This document shows, piece by piece, positions 1-8,590 of a stretch of 44,946 nt of DNA; position 1 is the stretch's first letter; every line of letters begins with the position of its first letter. Source of the DNA: a virus; IMG/VR virus record IMGVR_UViG_3300036851_000051, positions 1 to 44,946 of that record; one strand, 5' to 3'. The translations under genes and the position numbers were made by a program. Under the pieces are notes generated by a model, which saw only the letters and a list, made by a program, of their open reading frames with translations, made no database searches and was not told where the DNA came from.

Positions 1-191
1 ACTCCTACGAAATGTACGATCCGATGAAGCCGCCTGCTGTTGAACTGATCGTTCACCAGCCGGGTACTTCAGGCATCTTCGATATGTACAACGAAATGGG
101 AAGCCTGGCGTGGAAGACGTGGTTCGCCGCTAAGACACTCAATGCAGATTGGGGCGTCAAGGTACGAACCGGAGCAAGCAAGTTGCTTTAA
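1..191 (+). CDS. Major capsid protein, C-terminal part (N4-gp56 family)
   Basis: The open frame starts at base 3 and ends with TAA at 189-191. It encodes about 62 residues ending in GSLAWKTWFAAKTLNADWGVKVRTG, seen here in part as WKTWFAAKTLN. A W-K-x-x-F-x-A-K-x-L-N pattern near the C-terminus is typical of N4-gp56-type major capsid proteins, which form the icosahedral shell. The matching N-terminal part starts at 44069 and runs off the right edge, so these are two pieces of one gene interrupted by the window boundary. The two pieces are not in frame if joined directly. The missing stretch must be 2 bases plus a multiple of 3. Confidence 0.85.
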   Translation, partial: SYEMYDPMKPPAVELIVHQPGTSGIFDMYNEMGSLAWKTWFAAKTLNADWGVKVRTGASKLL

Positions 192-197
192 CCTTTT

Positions 198-223
198 GGG
201 GCCGGGGAAACTCGGCCCCTTTT
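198..223 (+). terminator. Intrinsic terminator after the capsid gene
   Basis: A G/C-rich stem (GGGGCCGGG paired with CTCGGCCCC, one G-U) closes a GAAA tetraloop and is followed by TTTT. It begins 6 bases after the capsid stop. The next ATG (226) lies only 3 bases after the T-run, so the stem also occupies the place of that gene's ribosome binding site. It may reduce expression of everything downstream of the capsid gene. Confidence 0.75.
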
Positions 224-225
224 CT

Positions 226-615
226 ATGGATAACGAAGAGATACTCAGACGACAGGAAGAGGGAATCAAGTTGCGCCGCGAGGTCGGTGATCTTGAGTAC
301 CGAAAGATCAAGGCCAGGAGACAGAGGGAGCGCTACGACAAAATGCAGGAGATCGGGAAAGAAGTCCTCGGAGAGAAATACACGCCAGGACTTTCTTCTG
401 CGATAGGCCCGACCCCTCAGATCAAGAAGGAAAAACCGAGAGGGACGATGGTCGGGATCATGGTTGTCGATGATTCTGGAGAACACGTTTTCATGTGGAA
501 CGCACCGCATTTGAGGGGAACGATGATGGCCTCGAAACAGAATCTGAACGGATACAAGGAAGCGGTCTTTGACGCTTTCCAGAAAGCGTTCGGGAAGCTT
601 ACGGAGAACAAATGA
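226..615 (+). CDS. Hypothetical virion-module protein, N-terminal coiled coil
   Basis: This 129-residue protein is not recognised. The first 50 residues are highly charged and helical (EEILRRQEEGIKLRREVGD onward), likely a coiled coil. The remainder is a mixed region ending in a helix with AVFDAFQKAFGKL. I start at ATG 226 because longer in-frame readings run back through the capsid gene and the terminator hairpin. It lies between the capsid and the head-tail adaptor and overlaps the adaptor start by 4 bases (ATGA), suggesting coupled translation and a structural or assembly role. No Shine-Dalgarno is visible, because the terminator stem fills that space. Confidence 0.6.
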   Translation: MDNEEILRRQEEGIKLRREVGDLEYRKIKARRQRERYDKMQEIGKEVLGEKYTPGLSSAIGPTPQIKKEKPRGTMVGIMVVDDSGEHVFMWNAPHLRGTMMASKQNLNGYKEAVFDAFQKAFGKLTENK

Positions 616-1292
616 ATTTTTTGTCAGCAGTCAACCGCGTATTGAGAAGCAACAACATCATCCGCGGGGACGACGACGACATCACGACTTTCAACGACGT
701 TCAGCACAACGCCACCCTGAATCTGGCGATTATTGCAATACAGGACGAACTGAACGATCTGGTTTCAGACCGGCTTGTGGATTACGAGTTTGCAACTGGA
801 ACGATCACGACCTCGGCGAGTGCTTCGACTTACTCTCTCGCTCCAGACTTCATCCAGTTCTTTGGTATTCCTAAATTCACCACAGGAAGCCGATTCATTG
901 TCGAATACCCAGGGGGCCTAAAGGCTCTTGAGATCGACAACATCAACTACGCGACTCAAACAGGAAGTCCGACCTGGTGGTACTTCAAGCACGCGGCTAC
1001 GAAACAGGTCGCCTTTTATCCGACCCCGGATGCGGCCGAAACACTGACCTACAGTTATGAAAAGGACGTATCGGTCGATGACTCGACCGACAACCTTCCT
1101 TTCCATAACGAGATGGAGGCGCAGGCTTTTTGTTCTACAGCTTCTCGAAGGTTCAAGTTCCTCTTTGAAGACGCGCAGAACGTGGATGCGGTTTTAGCCA
1201 ATGACGCCTCCTATCAGACCGGGAAAAGCAGACTGGTAAGGCTGATGAAAGGCAGGAACCCGCATGGTACTTATGGATATTCGTACCGATGA
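612..1292 (+). CDS. Head-tail adaptor (connector) protein
   Basis: The product is 226 residues. It starts with a helical segment (MNFLSAVNRVLRSNNI) and a DDDDITTFNDVQHNATLNLAI stretch. It resembles podovirus adaptor proteins (P22 gp4-like or 'tail tubular A' type) that dock under the portal and extend the DNA channel. Hydrophobic and aromatic patches (SPTWWYFKH, YPTPDAAETLTYSYEKDV) also match that group. The position right after the capsid module and immediately before the nozzle-like gene, with ATGA-type overlaps on both sides, is the standard place for this protein. Assignment rests on general pattern and synteny rather than on a diagnostic motif. Confidence 0.65.
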   Translation: MNFLSAVNRVLRSNNIIRGDDDDITTFNDVQHNATLNLAIIAIQDELNDLVSDRLVDYEFATGTITTSASASTYSLAPDFIQFFGIPKFTTGSRFIVEYPGGLKALEIDNINYATQTGSPTWWYFKHAATKQVAFYPTPDAAETLTYSYEKDVSVDDSTDNLPFHNEMEAQAFCSTASRRFKFLFEDAQNVDAVLANDASYQTGKSRLVRLMKGRNPHGTYGYSYR

Positions 1293-2827
1293 GGATTCTC
1301 TTTCCTTATGGCTTAAATGAAAACGACTATCCAGATATAGGAGAAGCGTACACAGACTCCCAGAACTTCGAGCTTTCCGACTCGAACTTCGCATTCAAAC
1401 CAAGAGCGCCTTTTGACTCGGTAGCGGTAAGTACAAACGCCTCTGACATCAGGGGTTTTCTCCAGCTCGTAACAAGGACTGGGACTCAGACAACCCTGGT
1501 TCAGTCCGGAGATACGGTTTACGAGTGGAACGGGTCTGCCACTTTCACTTCAAGGGGAACGGTAAACGCCTCCTCGAAACTGAGAGATACCTACTGGCCT
1601 CTTGGTGAGTATCTTGTCATTACGGATTTGATGAAGTTGACGAGCGTCAAGAAATGGAACGGAACGACGCTTTCAACTCTTACGACAGGATTAGCGGGGA
1701 CCCTGTTTGCGAAATACGGCGTAGTCCATAAGAACAGGGTCTGGCTCTTCAACATCACGGAAGGATCGAGTTCCTTCCCGCACCTGGTCTTAGGAAGCGC
1801 GTTCGAAGACCCCGAGAATTACAACTCCTCGATAAGAGTCGGGGACTCCAGTTTCACCACTGGAAACGAAGCCTTCTTCATGGTCGTTCCAGACCTGAGA
1901 GCCATAAACGGAGTAGCGGTTTTCCATGACCAGCTGATTATCTCAACTGAAGAAGGACGGCTTTTCAAGCTCACGGGGTCAGACTCTACAAATTTCGACT
2001 GGGCAGAGTTCTACGCTGGAAGTGCTGCGATCGGAGACGAGTCCATCGCCAACATCGGCAACGATGTCGTTTACATGAGAGCAGGTGGGAATGTCGAATC
2101 CCTCGTTGCTACGGATCAGTTCGGAGATGTTGCTACAGATGATCTCTCGAAATGGATTCCCGCGAGTGTGGAAGGTCTTGAAGGTGCCATTGTAGTTTAC
2201 GACCAGACCAATCAGAAAGTGCATTTCTTCGTGAGCGGGAAAGTTCTTGTCTTGTTCAAGGACATGCTCCCCACAGGAAAAAGTCCTTGGTCGGTCTACA
2301 AAACCACACACGGAAATGGTTTCAACACCTCGGCGGCGAAGTACATGCGGAGACCGGGGACTGAAGAGTTTACGGTTTATTTCGGAGGCAGTGCAGGACA
2401 AATCTATGACCTCAACGGAGAAGGCATTGGAGACGGTGGAGATACCGCAATCACAACCAAAAGGAAAACGCGGTTCATCGACTCTCAGCTTGCCAAAATC
2501 GACTTCCGTAGACACGTCATCCCCGGACGAGTTCAATACAGAAGGCTTAACGAAGTCAACCTCGACCTCACCTTCGACTGGGGAGAGGAGTTCAACGAAA
2601 CAACCTGCACTATCGGACTCAAAGGACCTCCCACAGGAGACACAGGGATTTATTTCGGAGGGGTTATCTACTTCTCCGAAAGCATCTACTTCAACCAGGG
2701 ATTCGAGTTCGCGGGGAAAGTCGCAACAAAAGGCTTCTCCCCCACAGGCAAGGGGCCTGGGTTTTTCCTCACCGCGTCAGTCGCAAGCGAAAAGAACTTC
2801 CTCGTCGATCACGTCGAAATTACGTAG
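1289..2827 (+). CDS. Tail nozzle / stabilization protein
   Basis: The 512-residue protein is rich in short beta-strand repeats (for example YLVITDLMKLTSVKKWNGT, QTTLVQSGDTVYEWNG, LFKLTGSD), as expected for a beta-propeller. Such proteins (P22 gp10 or T7 gp12-like) sit below the adaptor and close the DNA channel in short-tailed phages. It opens with MRILFPYGLNENDYPDIGEAY, typical for a phage gene following the adaptor. The start overlaps the adaptor stop by 4 bases. The C-terminal 60 residues (IYFGGVIYFSESIYFNQGF) carry a repetitive G-V/I-Y-F pattern. Function is inferred from fold composition and gene order. Confidence 0.6.
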   Translation: MRILFPYGLNENDYPDIGEAYTDSQNFELSDSNFAFKPRAPFDSVAVSTNASDIRGFLQLVTRTGTQTTLVQSGDTVYEWNGSATFTSRGTVNASSKLRDTYWPLGEYLVITDLMKLTSVKKWNGTTLSTLTTGLAGTLFAKYGVVHKNRVWLFNITEGSSSFPHLVLGSAFEDPENYNSSIRVGDSSFTTGNEAFFMVVPDLRAINGVAVFHDQLIISTEEGRLFKLTGSDSTNFDWAEFYAGSAAIGDESIANIGNDVVYMRAGGNVESLVATDQFGDVATDDLSKWIPASVEGLEGAIVVYDQTNQKVHFFVSGKVLVLFKDMLPTGKSPWSVYKTTHGNGFNTSAAKYMRRPGTEEFTVYFGGSAGQIYDLNGEGIGDGGDTAITTKRKTRFIDSQLAKIDFRRHVIPGRVQYRRLNEVNLDLTFDWGEEFNETTCTIGLKGPPTGDTGIYFGGVIYFSESIYFNQGFEFAGKVATKGFSPTGKGPGFFLTASVASEKNFLVDHVEIT

Positions 2828-2864
2828 GGATCGGATCTTAAGGAAAGGCCCGCACATAAGGGCG

Positions 2865-3329
2865 ATGTCCATAGTGGATGGGGAAGACTATGGCAAAGAC
2901 ATGGGGATTCTGTGGGCCGCTCACAAAGCCGGGACGTTCGGTCTAGGTGAAGTAGCCCAGGAAGATTTCGCGGATGTGATGCTGGAAGTCTTATCCAAAT
3001 ACGACTCCGCTTGGATGGTTGAGGACAGGAACGACGTCTTCCCCTCTAAAAGAGGACCTATAGCGACGATCTTGGTTAAAAGCGACGGCTTTGTTATCAA
3101 ACCGGATGTGGATTATTTCAAATGGGCCAGTCACAGGAATGTGTTGAGGACTACGGTAGCTTTTTTCAACTGGGTCAGATACTCGAAAGACGTGAGTCTT
3201 TGCGTTTTTGGTTCGACCCCTGAAAGCAAAAACCTGTACTGGAAGATGAGGGATTACGGAATCATGGTCACTTACGTGGGTAATGGAATGTTCGCTTTGG
3301 CTGGAGAAAAGCCGTGCCAGGCGCGGTAA
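2865..3329 (+). CDS. Hypothetical virion-module protein, possibly GNAT-like
   Basis: The 154-residue product includes SKRGPIATILVKSDGFVIKP, a central segment with HRNVLRTTVAFFNWVRY, then LCVFGSTPESKNLYWKMRDYG, and ends with a beta hairpin. The alternation of strands and helices with NLYWKMRDYG near the end resembles the last part of a GNAT acetyltransferase fold, which is often found beside connector genes of podoviruses, but the acetyl-CoA binding loop is not clear. The ATG at 2865 is preceded by AAGG. The frame is open far upstream inside the nozzle gene, but no better start is seen. Confidence 0.5.
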   Translation: MSIVDGEDYGKDMGILWAAHKAGTFGLGEVAQEDFADVMLEVLSKYDSAWMVEDRNDVFPSKRGPIATILVKSDGFVIKPDVDYFKWASHRNVLRTTVAFFNWVRYSKDVSLCVFGSTPESKNLYWKMRDYGIMVTYVGNGMFALAGEKPCQAR

Positions 3330-4225
3330 TCGGCGCGGCAGCTTCGATCTACGCCGGCAAGCAGGCCAAGAAAGGCGCGCAAGCCCAGGCCGACGTTGCG
3401 AATAGGGCCTTGGACTATTCAACCGCTCCCCGTAGAACTCAGTACGGCAGCTACGTAGGTCCGGCCTCAGGATTTGCTCCTCAATCGCAATCCGCTGGCG
3501 GTGGATTTCTCGGTGGTTTGTTCGACAGGCTGAGAGCGTCGCGCGCCCCCCAGGAACAGCTCGCTTTTATCGACCCCTCCATCCGGGAAATGAGGGAGCG
3601 AAGCCTTGCCAACGTTCCAGAGTATCAATCCATTCTCAGACCTCAACTGGACAGCACGCTTTCCGGGCTTGGACAAACCAGGGGAAGGCTTGATGACCTC
3701 TACGGGCAGACCAACGACAACGCCTTCCTTGACCCCATCCTACAGAGACTCGCCCTCCAGAGAGGGCAACTGAGCAGGGGTTTGACGGACAGGGGCTTGG
3801 GAGGCTCTTCCTTCATGGCGAACGCACTGGGTAACTTTGAAAGTGCTGCGGCACCTGGAATAGCCCAAGCGAGGCAGCAGGGCATTCAGGCGAGACAAGG
3901 GATTCTCGGGGATATTGCCAATACCGATGTGCAAAGTCTCTCGGCAGCCGGTCAGGGCGTGGCGCAACTTCAAAACCTGGATAACGTTTATGCCTCTGTC
4001 GCCGGACAGAACCTGCAACAAGAGTTATCTGCGCTTGGTCTTTCTCAGGCTGACATTGCCGGAATCCTCGGCGCAGGACAGCAGATAGGCCAGGCGGGGC
4101 AATTAAGAGCGGCCTCTACTGGAAATACTCTCGCCGCCTTGGGAGATATTTTCTCCAAGATCAACTTTGGTGGCGGGGGTACGCCTTATAACCCCTCAGC
4201 CGGTCAGTATGGCGGAATAGCGTAA
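3314..4225 (+). CDS. Internal virion / DNA-ejection-type protein
   Basis: The 303-residue protein starts at GTG 3314, overlapping the previous gene by 16 bases. Residues 1-30 (VIGAAASIYAGKQAKKGAQAQ) form a small-residue-rich hydrophobic then basic helix. The rest is Gln/Ala/Gly-rich alpha-helical sequence with LDDLYGQTNDNAFLDPILQR and repeated heptads. Proteins of this type follow the nozzle gene in many podoviruses and are thought to be internal proteins released during DNA delivery. The two genes after it share the small-residue, helix-rich composition, so the three may form one ejection set. No catalytic motif is visible. Confidence 0.5.
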   Translation: MPGAVIGAAASIYAGKQAKKGAQAQADVANRALDYSTAPRRTQYGSYVGPASGFAPQSQSAGGGFLGGLFDRLRASRAPQEQLAFIDPSIREMRERSLANVPEYQSILRPQLDSTLSGLGQTRGRLDDLYGQTNDNAFLDPILQRLALQRGQLSRGLTDRGLGGSSFMANALGNFESAAAPGIAQARQQGIQARQGILGDIANTDVQSLSAAGQGVAQLQNLDNVYASVAGQNLQQELSALGLSQADIAGILGAGQQIGQAGQLRAASTGNTLAALGDIFSKINFGGGGTPYNPSAGQYGGIA

Positions 4226-5436
4226 TGGCTAATCTTCTGGAGGAAATCGGGCAAAACCTGAGAATTGCCGGGGGCGTTTCTTCGCCTCAGGTCGCTGAAG
4301 AAAACTCGCGCAGGCGGCAGCAGTTCGAGCAGGTCAAGGAACAAAGGGCTCAACTGATTCTTCAGATGGGCGCAAGAGCGGTTGAATCTGGCGCGATGAC
4401 CCCGGAGAAATTCCAGCTCCTCACGCAGAAGTACGGCGGTGGAGATCTGCAATTGGCCGGGCCGTCTGTAGCCACGCAAAAGACGCAGGCCGATATGGTG
4501 GCCGAGCAAGCGAAAACGCAGAAGGCCAACCAATTGCGCGCCGCTTACGAACAAGAACTCTCGAAATACGAAAATCCGCCTCCGGTCACAACCCCGGAAG
4601 GCGCGACTGTAGTGGAGGGCAAGAGAACCCTTATCGACGACTACATGCGCCGCTCTGAGCTTGCGACGCGCTTCGGGCAGGACGACGAGGCAAAGAGATG
4701 GCGGGAGCTTGCAAACACCGAGATCAACGCGCAGAAATTGACGCAAGAAAAAACCGGAAGAAATGTCCAGTTTGTCGAACTCCCGACCGGAAAGATGGTA
4801 AACGGCAAGGCCGAGATTCAGAGCTACGCCGTGGTGGGAAGAAACGAAGACGGTACGCCGAAACTTGTTCCACAAGGCAAGCCGGCGCCTAAAGGCTCGC
4901 TGGTCGATGTCAATGTTGGGGGAATGACGCCGGAACAAGCCGCCAAGACCCAACTGGTCGATACCGCCATTTCCGATCTTACTACGTTCAGGGGAATGAT
5001 TCTGCCCGGAGGCAAGGTAGATCGGGCAATGGTATTGGGCCTTAACACGCCCGGATTTGCCGGTGCTCCTGGGACTGATGCAAGGACCGCCTATTCGCTT
5101 ATCTATAACGCGATAGAGGCGAAATTGCGCGCTCAATCCGGTGCTGCCGTGCCGGAGATTGAGGTGGAAAGGGAGGTTGCTCGATTCGTGCCGAGTCCGC
5201 TGGATAACGACGCAACCATCAAGAGCAAGCTGGACAGGCTGGAGGGCTTCCTGAAAGGTACTTACGTAAGGATCAAAAAAGCCGGCCCTTCCACCGAAGA
5301 CAAGAAAGCCAAGAATGGCGAGCCGGAAGTCAGGTCTTTGAGTATAGAGACTGAGGTTCAAGGCGTTCCTATCTACTCTGACGCAGAGAAAGAAAAACGC
5401 TACCAGCAGTGGAAGAAGTCTCAGGACATGAAATGA
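4225..5436 (+). CDS. Second ejection-type internal virion protein
   Basis: This 403-residue, mainly helical and charged protein starts one base inside the previous stop. The first 150 residues have long coiled-coil character (RRRQQFEQVKEQRAQLILQ, ATRFGQDDEAKRWRELANT). The middle has a small conserved-looking segment (LPGGKVDRAMVLGLNTPGF), and SALIYNAIEAK-type helices follow (ARTAYSLIYNAIEAKLRAQ). The C-terminus is polar. Location in a run of three overlapping genes after the nozzle suggests an internal or ejection protein. I find no enzyme motif. Confidence 0.5.
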   Translation: MANLLEEIGQNLRIAGGVSSPQVAEENSRRRQQFEQVKEQRAQLILQMGARAVESGAMTPEKFQLLTQKYGGGDLQLAGPSVATQKTQADMVAEQAKTQKANQLRAAYEQELSKYENPPPVTTPEGATVVEGKRTLIDDYMRRSELATRFGQDDEAKRWRELANTEINAQKLTQEKTGRNVQFVELPTGKMVNGKAEIQSYAVVGRNEDGTPKLVPQGKPAPKGSLVDVNVGGMTPEQAAKTQLVDTAISDLTTFRGMILPGGKVDRAMVLGLNTPGFAGAPGTDARTAYSLIYNAIEAKLRAQSGAAVPEIEVEREVARFVPSPLDNDATIKSKLDRLEGFLKGTYVRIKKAGPSTEDKKAKNGEPEVRSLSIETEVQGVPIYSDAEKEKRYQQWKKSQDMK

Positions 5437-6839
5437 CCGAGAACGAAGAGTTTGAATTCAGACTCCGGCTGGAAAAAGAAAGGGCAGCCCCGTCTGTCAG
5501 GCAGGAATTAAGTAACCCAGTAACCGGAATGCGTGCGGCCCTAGGAGCTACGGCCAACCTAGCTACTAGCACAGCCGCGGCTCCTATTGCGGGGATAGCC
5601 GGTCTTTTTGGTACTGCGCTTCCTGGTCCGCAGGGTCAAGGTGCTGAGATCGCACGCAAGACTCAGGAGGCGTTGACCTACCAACCCAAGACCCCGGGCG
5701 GCAGAGCAATAGCCGAGACCGCTGCCGCGCCGTTTACTTATCTTGCCGGCAAAGCGGAACAAGCTGGCGGGAAGGTTACGGATATATTCGGAAGCCCCGC
5801 CCTTGGAACGGCCGCCTCAACTGGCATCCAAGCCTTACCGGCTGTGATAGGTAAGGTTGCTCAAGTCCCGTTGCGTAGTGCGTTGGCAAAAAGCCGTGCC
5901 GAAGCCATCGGGAGAGCTTCGCGAAACTCCGTCAAGGATGCCACCTATAAAGCCGCTTTGGATGAAGGCTATGGAGTTCCGAAATCTGAATATGCCCCGA
6001 CGTTCCTGGGTAATCGCCTGGAGAGTATCGGCGGCAAGGCGGCGATTCGGCAAGAGTTTGAAATCAGGAATCAGCAAGTCACTAACAGGATTGCAAGACG
6101 GGAGGCCGGTTTAGCTGACGATGCCCCTCTTTCTGAGGCTACGTTAGAGGCTGCGCGTGAACGTATATCTCAGCCTTACCGCGACGTTGCGGGTGTTTCT
6201 CCGCGCGCCGCTGCCGCACTGGAGAATCTAAAGCAAGTCAGGCACGACTCCAAGGCCTATTGGCGGCATTACGGAGTATCCGCAGATCCTGCTTCGTTAA
6301 GAACCGCAAAGGCTATGGATACGAAAGCTGCGATGCTGGAGAAGCTGATCGACGCCGAAGCCACAAAAGCGGGGCGTCCCGATCTTGTCACTCAGCTTCG
6401 AGATGCCAGAGTACAACTAGCAAAGAATTATGCCGTAGACAAGGCGCTGAACGTCGGGGATGGAAACGTCAACGCGCTCGTCATTGGGAAGATGCGCGAC
6501 AAAGGACAGCCCCTGTCTGGCGGGCTTAAGACAATGGGCGACTTTGCCGAAGCCTTCCCAAGATTCGCAAGGGCAGAGTCCAAAGTTCCGGCTGCGGGAG
6601 TGAGCAAGACAGAAGCCATTGTTTCCGCCATGAGCGGGGCCGCTGGCGCAAACATGTTCGGACCTCCTGGAATAGCTGCGGCGGCTGTTCCACTTATTGC
6701 CCCGGCAATCGCAAGGGCTTGGGTTCTTTCAAGACAAGGACCAAGAACTTATCCACCGAGTACCTTTTTGCAAAATGCCGCTGACGCTGCGAGTGCGGCT
6801 CCGTGGATAGGTCTTGGTGGAATGACGCAGGGTCAGTAA
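5433..6839 (+). CDS. Third ejection-type protein with membrane-active segments
   Basis: The 468-residue product starts at ATG 5433 (ATGA overlap with the previous stop). Residues 30-75 and the region near 385-420 are strongly hydrophobic and rich in Ala/Gly (ANLATSTAAAPIAGIAGLFG; MFGPPGIAAAAVPLIAPAIA). A long basic helical middle lies between them. Hydrophobic, small-residue segments in a large helical phage protein at this position fit a protein that inserts into the host envelope during genome delivery. Its last bases overlap the end of a minus-strand gene (6833-6961). Confidence 0.5.
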   Translation: MTENEEFEFRLRLEKERAAPSVRQELSNPVTGMRAALGATANLATSTAAAPIAGIAGLFGTALPGPQGQGAEIARKTQEALTYQPKTPGGRAIAETAAAPFTYLAGKAEQAGGKVTDIFGSPALGTAASTGIQALPAVIGKVAQVPLRSALAKSRAEAIGRASRNSVKDATYKAALDEGYGVPKSEYAPTFLGNRLESIGGKAAIRQEFEIRNQQVTNRIARREAGLADDAPLSEATLEAARERISQPYRDVAGVSPRAAAALENLKQVRHDSKAYWRHYGVSADPASLRTAKAMDTKAAMLEKLIDAEATKAGRPDLVTQLRDARVQLAKNYAVDKALNVGDGNVNALVIGKMRDKGQPLSGGLKTMGDFAEAFPRFARAESKVPAAGVSKTEAIVSAMSGAAGANMFGPPGIAAAAVPLIAPAIARAWVLSRQGPRTYPPSTFLQNAADAASAAPWIGLGGMTQGQ

Positions 6840-6961
6840 GCCGTGCAATAAGCGATATAGGCCGCTGCGAAGAAAACGACACTGAATGGTGCGGCCGCAG
6901 TCAGGCTGACCATCCCCAATAAGAACAACAGAAGGCTCATGCCATACATCTCTGATTTCAT
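6833..6961 (-). CDS. Small membrane protein on the opposite strand
   Basis: On the minus strand an ATG (complement of 6959-6961) is preceded by GGGAGGG, a strong ribosome binding site 4 to 9 bases upstream. It encodes 42 residues with two hydrophobic segments (SLLLFLLGMVSLTAAA and FSVVFFAAAYIAYCTAY). It is the only minus-strand gene seen in the 35-kb late region and fills the gap between the ejection proteins and the fibre gene. Its 3' end overlaps the last 7 bases of the plus-strand gene. The strong ribosome binding site argues that it is real, but no homologue is recognised. Confidence 0.5.
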   Translation of the reverse strand: MKSEMYGMSLLLFLLGMVSLTAAAPFSVVFFAAAYIAYCTAY

Positions 6962-6984
6962 TGGACCCTCCCTGAAGGATAGCA

Positions 6985-8391
6985 ATGGGCACTAAATATA
7001 GCACAGTCACGGTTTCTGGTTACAACGCCTCCCCCCCGGCGGACGACGGCTCTCAAGTAGCGGCCAATCAGGTCAAATGGTCCACCATTAAGACCAAGCT
7101 CCCTGACCCCCTCAAAACGGCTATCGAAGCCGTCAATTCCGGCCTTGTAACCTTCTCCGACTTCGGCTCCCGGCAGATCACGTCCTCGGATACCTCGGTG
7201 GCTTCGGACCACATGAAGACCATCGAAATCGCGCCGACTGCCTCTGCTGCAGTTGTCGTGAGCCTGGGTGATGCGGCAACGATGGCGGCGGGCTATATCG
7301 TCACGGTCAAGAACTCCTCCGCCAACTCTCAGACCGTAGGCCGTATCACGGCTGGCGACAAGATCGACAACGTAGCCCAGAACATCACGCTTCCCAGCAA
7401 ATGCTCTCTGACATTCAAGGTGGCGAATATAGCCTCTGAAGGCTATCACACGCTTACCCAGTTCGGCGCTTTTCTATATGACAAGACCGATCCGCGAAAG
7501 GTGGTAGTTCAGAGCGCGGCCAACGTAAGTTCTGGGTCTACACGGACCGTCAATTGGGGAAACGGGGACGTTACTTTCCGTGATTTTGCCCAAACAGTAA
7601 TGACGCAGACGGCCGGGGCAGACATTGCCTCCGCCGGCACCATCAATCTGGACACCGCTACCGGCGACCTGATTGACGTAACCGGCACGACTAATGTTAG
7701 CGCAATCACGCTTTCTGCTGGTCGTGAGGCAACGGTACGGTTTGTAAGTGCGCTGATACTTGTCCCGAGTGCGACACTCATTCTCCCGACGAGCGCGAAC
7801 ATTACTACTGCGGCTGGCGATGTGGCGGTATTTCGTGGCTACGCCAGCAACATAGTCAGATGTGTGTCTTATACGCGCGCAGATGGCACGCCGCTCAAAA
7901 TATTGGGTCAAGGACTGACTCTTGAAACAGAGCAGAACCCAACCTCCTCCTCTGTTGCTTCTGTCGATTTTACAGGTATTCCTAGTTGGGTAAAGCGCAT
8001 AACAATAATGTTCGAGGGCGTCTCCACGAATAGCACGTCCTCAACAATTGTCCAAATCGGAGTCTCTGGCGGAATAGAGACATCCGGATATCTTTCTTCC
8101 GCGAGCGGAATCACAACGGTTGTTGGTACAGACGCCTATACGACAGGTTTTGGCACGCGCCAATTATCGGCGGCAAATGTGATGCATGGTCAGATGATTC
8201 TGACGCTTAAAGACGCTGCTAATAATACTTGGATATCAAGTCATGTGACGATATTTTCTGAGGCGAATACTGTTGGTGTTGGTGCTGGGTCCAAGTCGCT
8301 GGCCGGGACGCTCGATCGTGTGCGCATTACGACTGTAGGCGGCACCGCTCTATTCGACGGCAGTTCTTCTTTCAACATCATGTACGAATAA
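6985..8391 (+). CDS. Tail fibre-like structural protein
   Basis: The 468-residue product is Thr/Ser/Val/Gly-rich with dense short beta-strands. Residues 1-60 (MGTKYSTVTVSGYNASPPADDGSQ) look like a virion-binding N-terminus shared by many phage fibre or receptor-binding proteins. The middle (about 65-130) contains a small beta domain, and the last 150 residues form a jelly-roll-like region (SSSVASVDFTGIPSWVKRI). Tail fibre proteins bind host surface receptors. It lies just before the tailspike gene. AAGGA lies 8 bases before the ATG. The specific receptor cannot be inferred. Confidence 0.55.
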   Translation: MGTKYSTVTVSGYNASPPADDGSQVAANQVKWSTIKTKLPDPLKTAIEAVNSGLVTFSDFGSRQITSSDTSVASDHMKTIEIAPTASAAVVVSLGDAATMAAGYIVTVKNSSANSQTVGRITAGDKIDNVAQNITLPSKCSLTFKVANIASEGYHTLTQFGAFLYDKTDPRKVVVQSAANVSSGSTRTVNWGNGDVTFRDFAQTVMTQTAGADIASAGTINLDTATGDLIDVTGTTNVSAITLSAGREATVRFVSALILVPSATLILPTSANITTAAGDVAVFRGYASNIVRCVSYTRADGTPLKILGQGLTLETEQNPTSSSVASVDFTGIPSWVKRITIMFEGVSTNSTSSTIVQIGVSGGIETSGYLSSASGITTVVGTDAYTTGFGTRQLSAANVMHGQMILTLKDAANNTWISSHVTIFSEANTVGVGAGSKSLAGTLDRVRITTVGGTALFDGSSSFNIMYE

Positions 8392-8392
8392 C

Positions 8393-8590
8393 ATGCACCT
8401 AGACTGGTTCAGCGTCTTCAAGAAAAAAGACGATTCCATCCCGCACAGCCCCGACATCATCCATAACTGCATCGGCGTGGACGGCATTCTCACCATAGAA
8501 GCCGTGTCTGTGGTTCCTTCCAATGCAATCCTCTGGAACGGTCTTGCCTTCCGCGTTGACGGCACGGCCCTCTACACGGTGCCCGAATAA
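8393..8590 (+). CDS. Small tail-module protein
   Basis: A 65-residue acidic protein (MHLDWFSVFKKKDDSIPHS at the N-terminus) begins 1 base after the fibre stop and overlaps the tailspike start by 1 base. Such tight packing between fibre and tailspike suggests a linker, chaperone or accessory of one of them. Its N-terminal LDWFSVFKKKDD segment is amphipathic. I do not recognise a family. Confidence 0.5.
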   Translation: MHLDWFSVFKKKDDSIPHSPDIIHNCIGVDGILTIEAVSVVPSNAILWNGLAFRVDGTALYTVPE

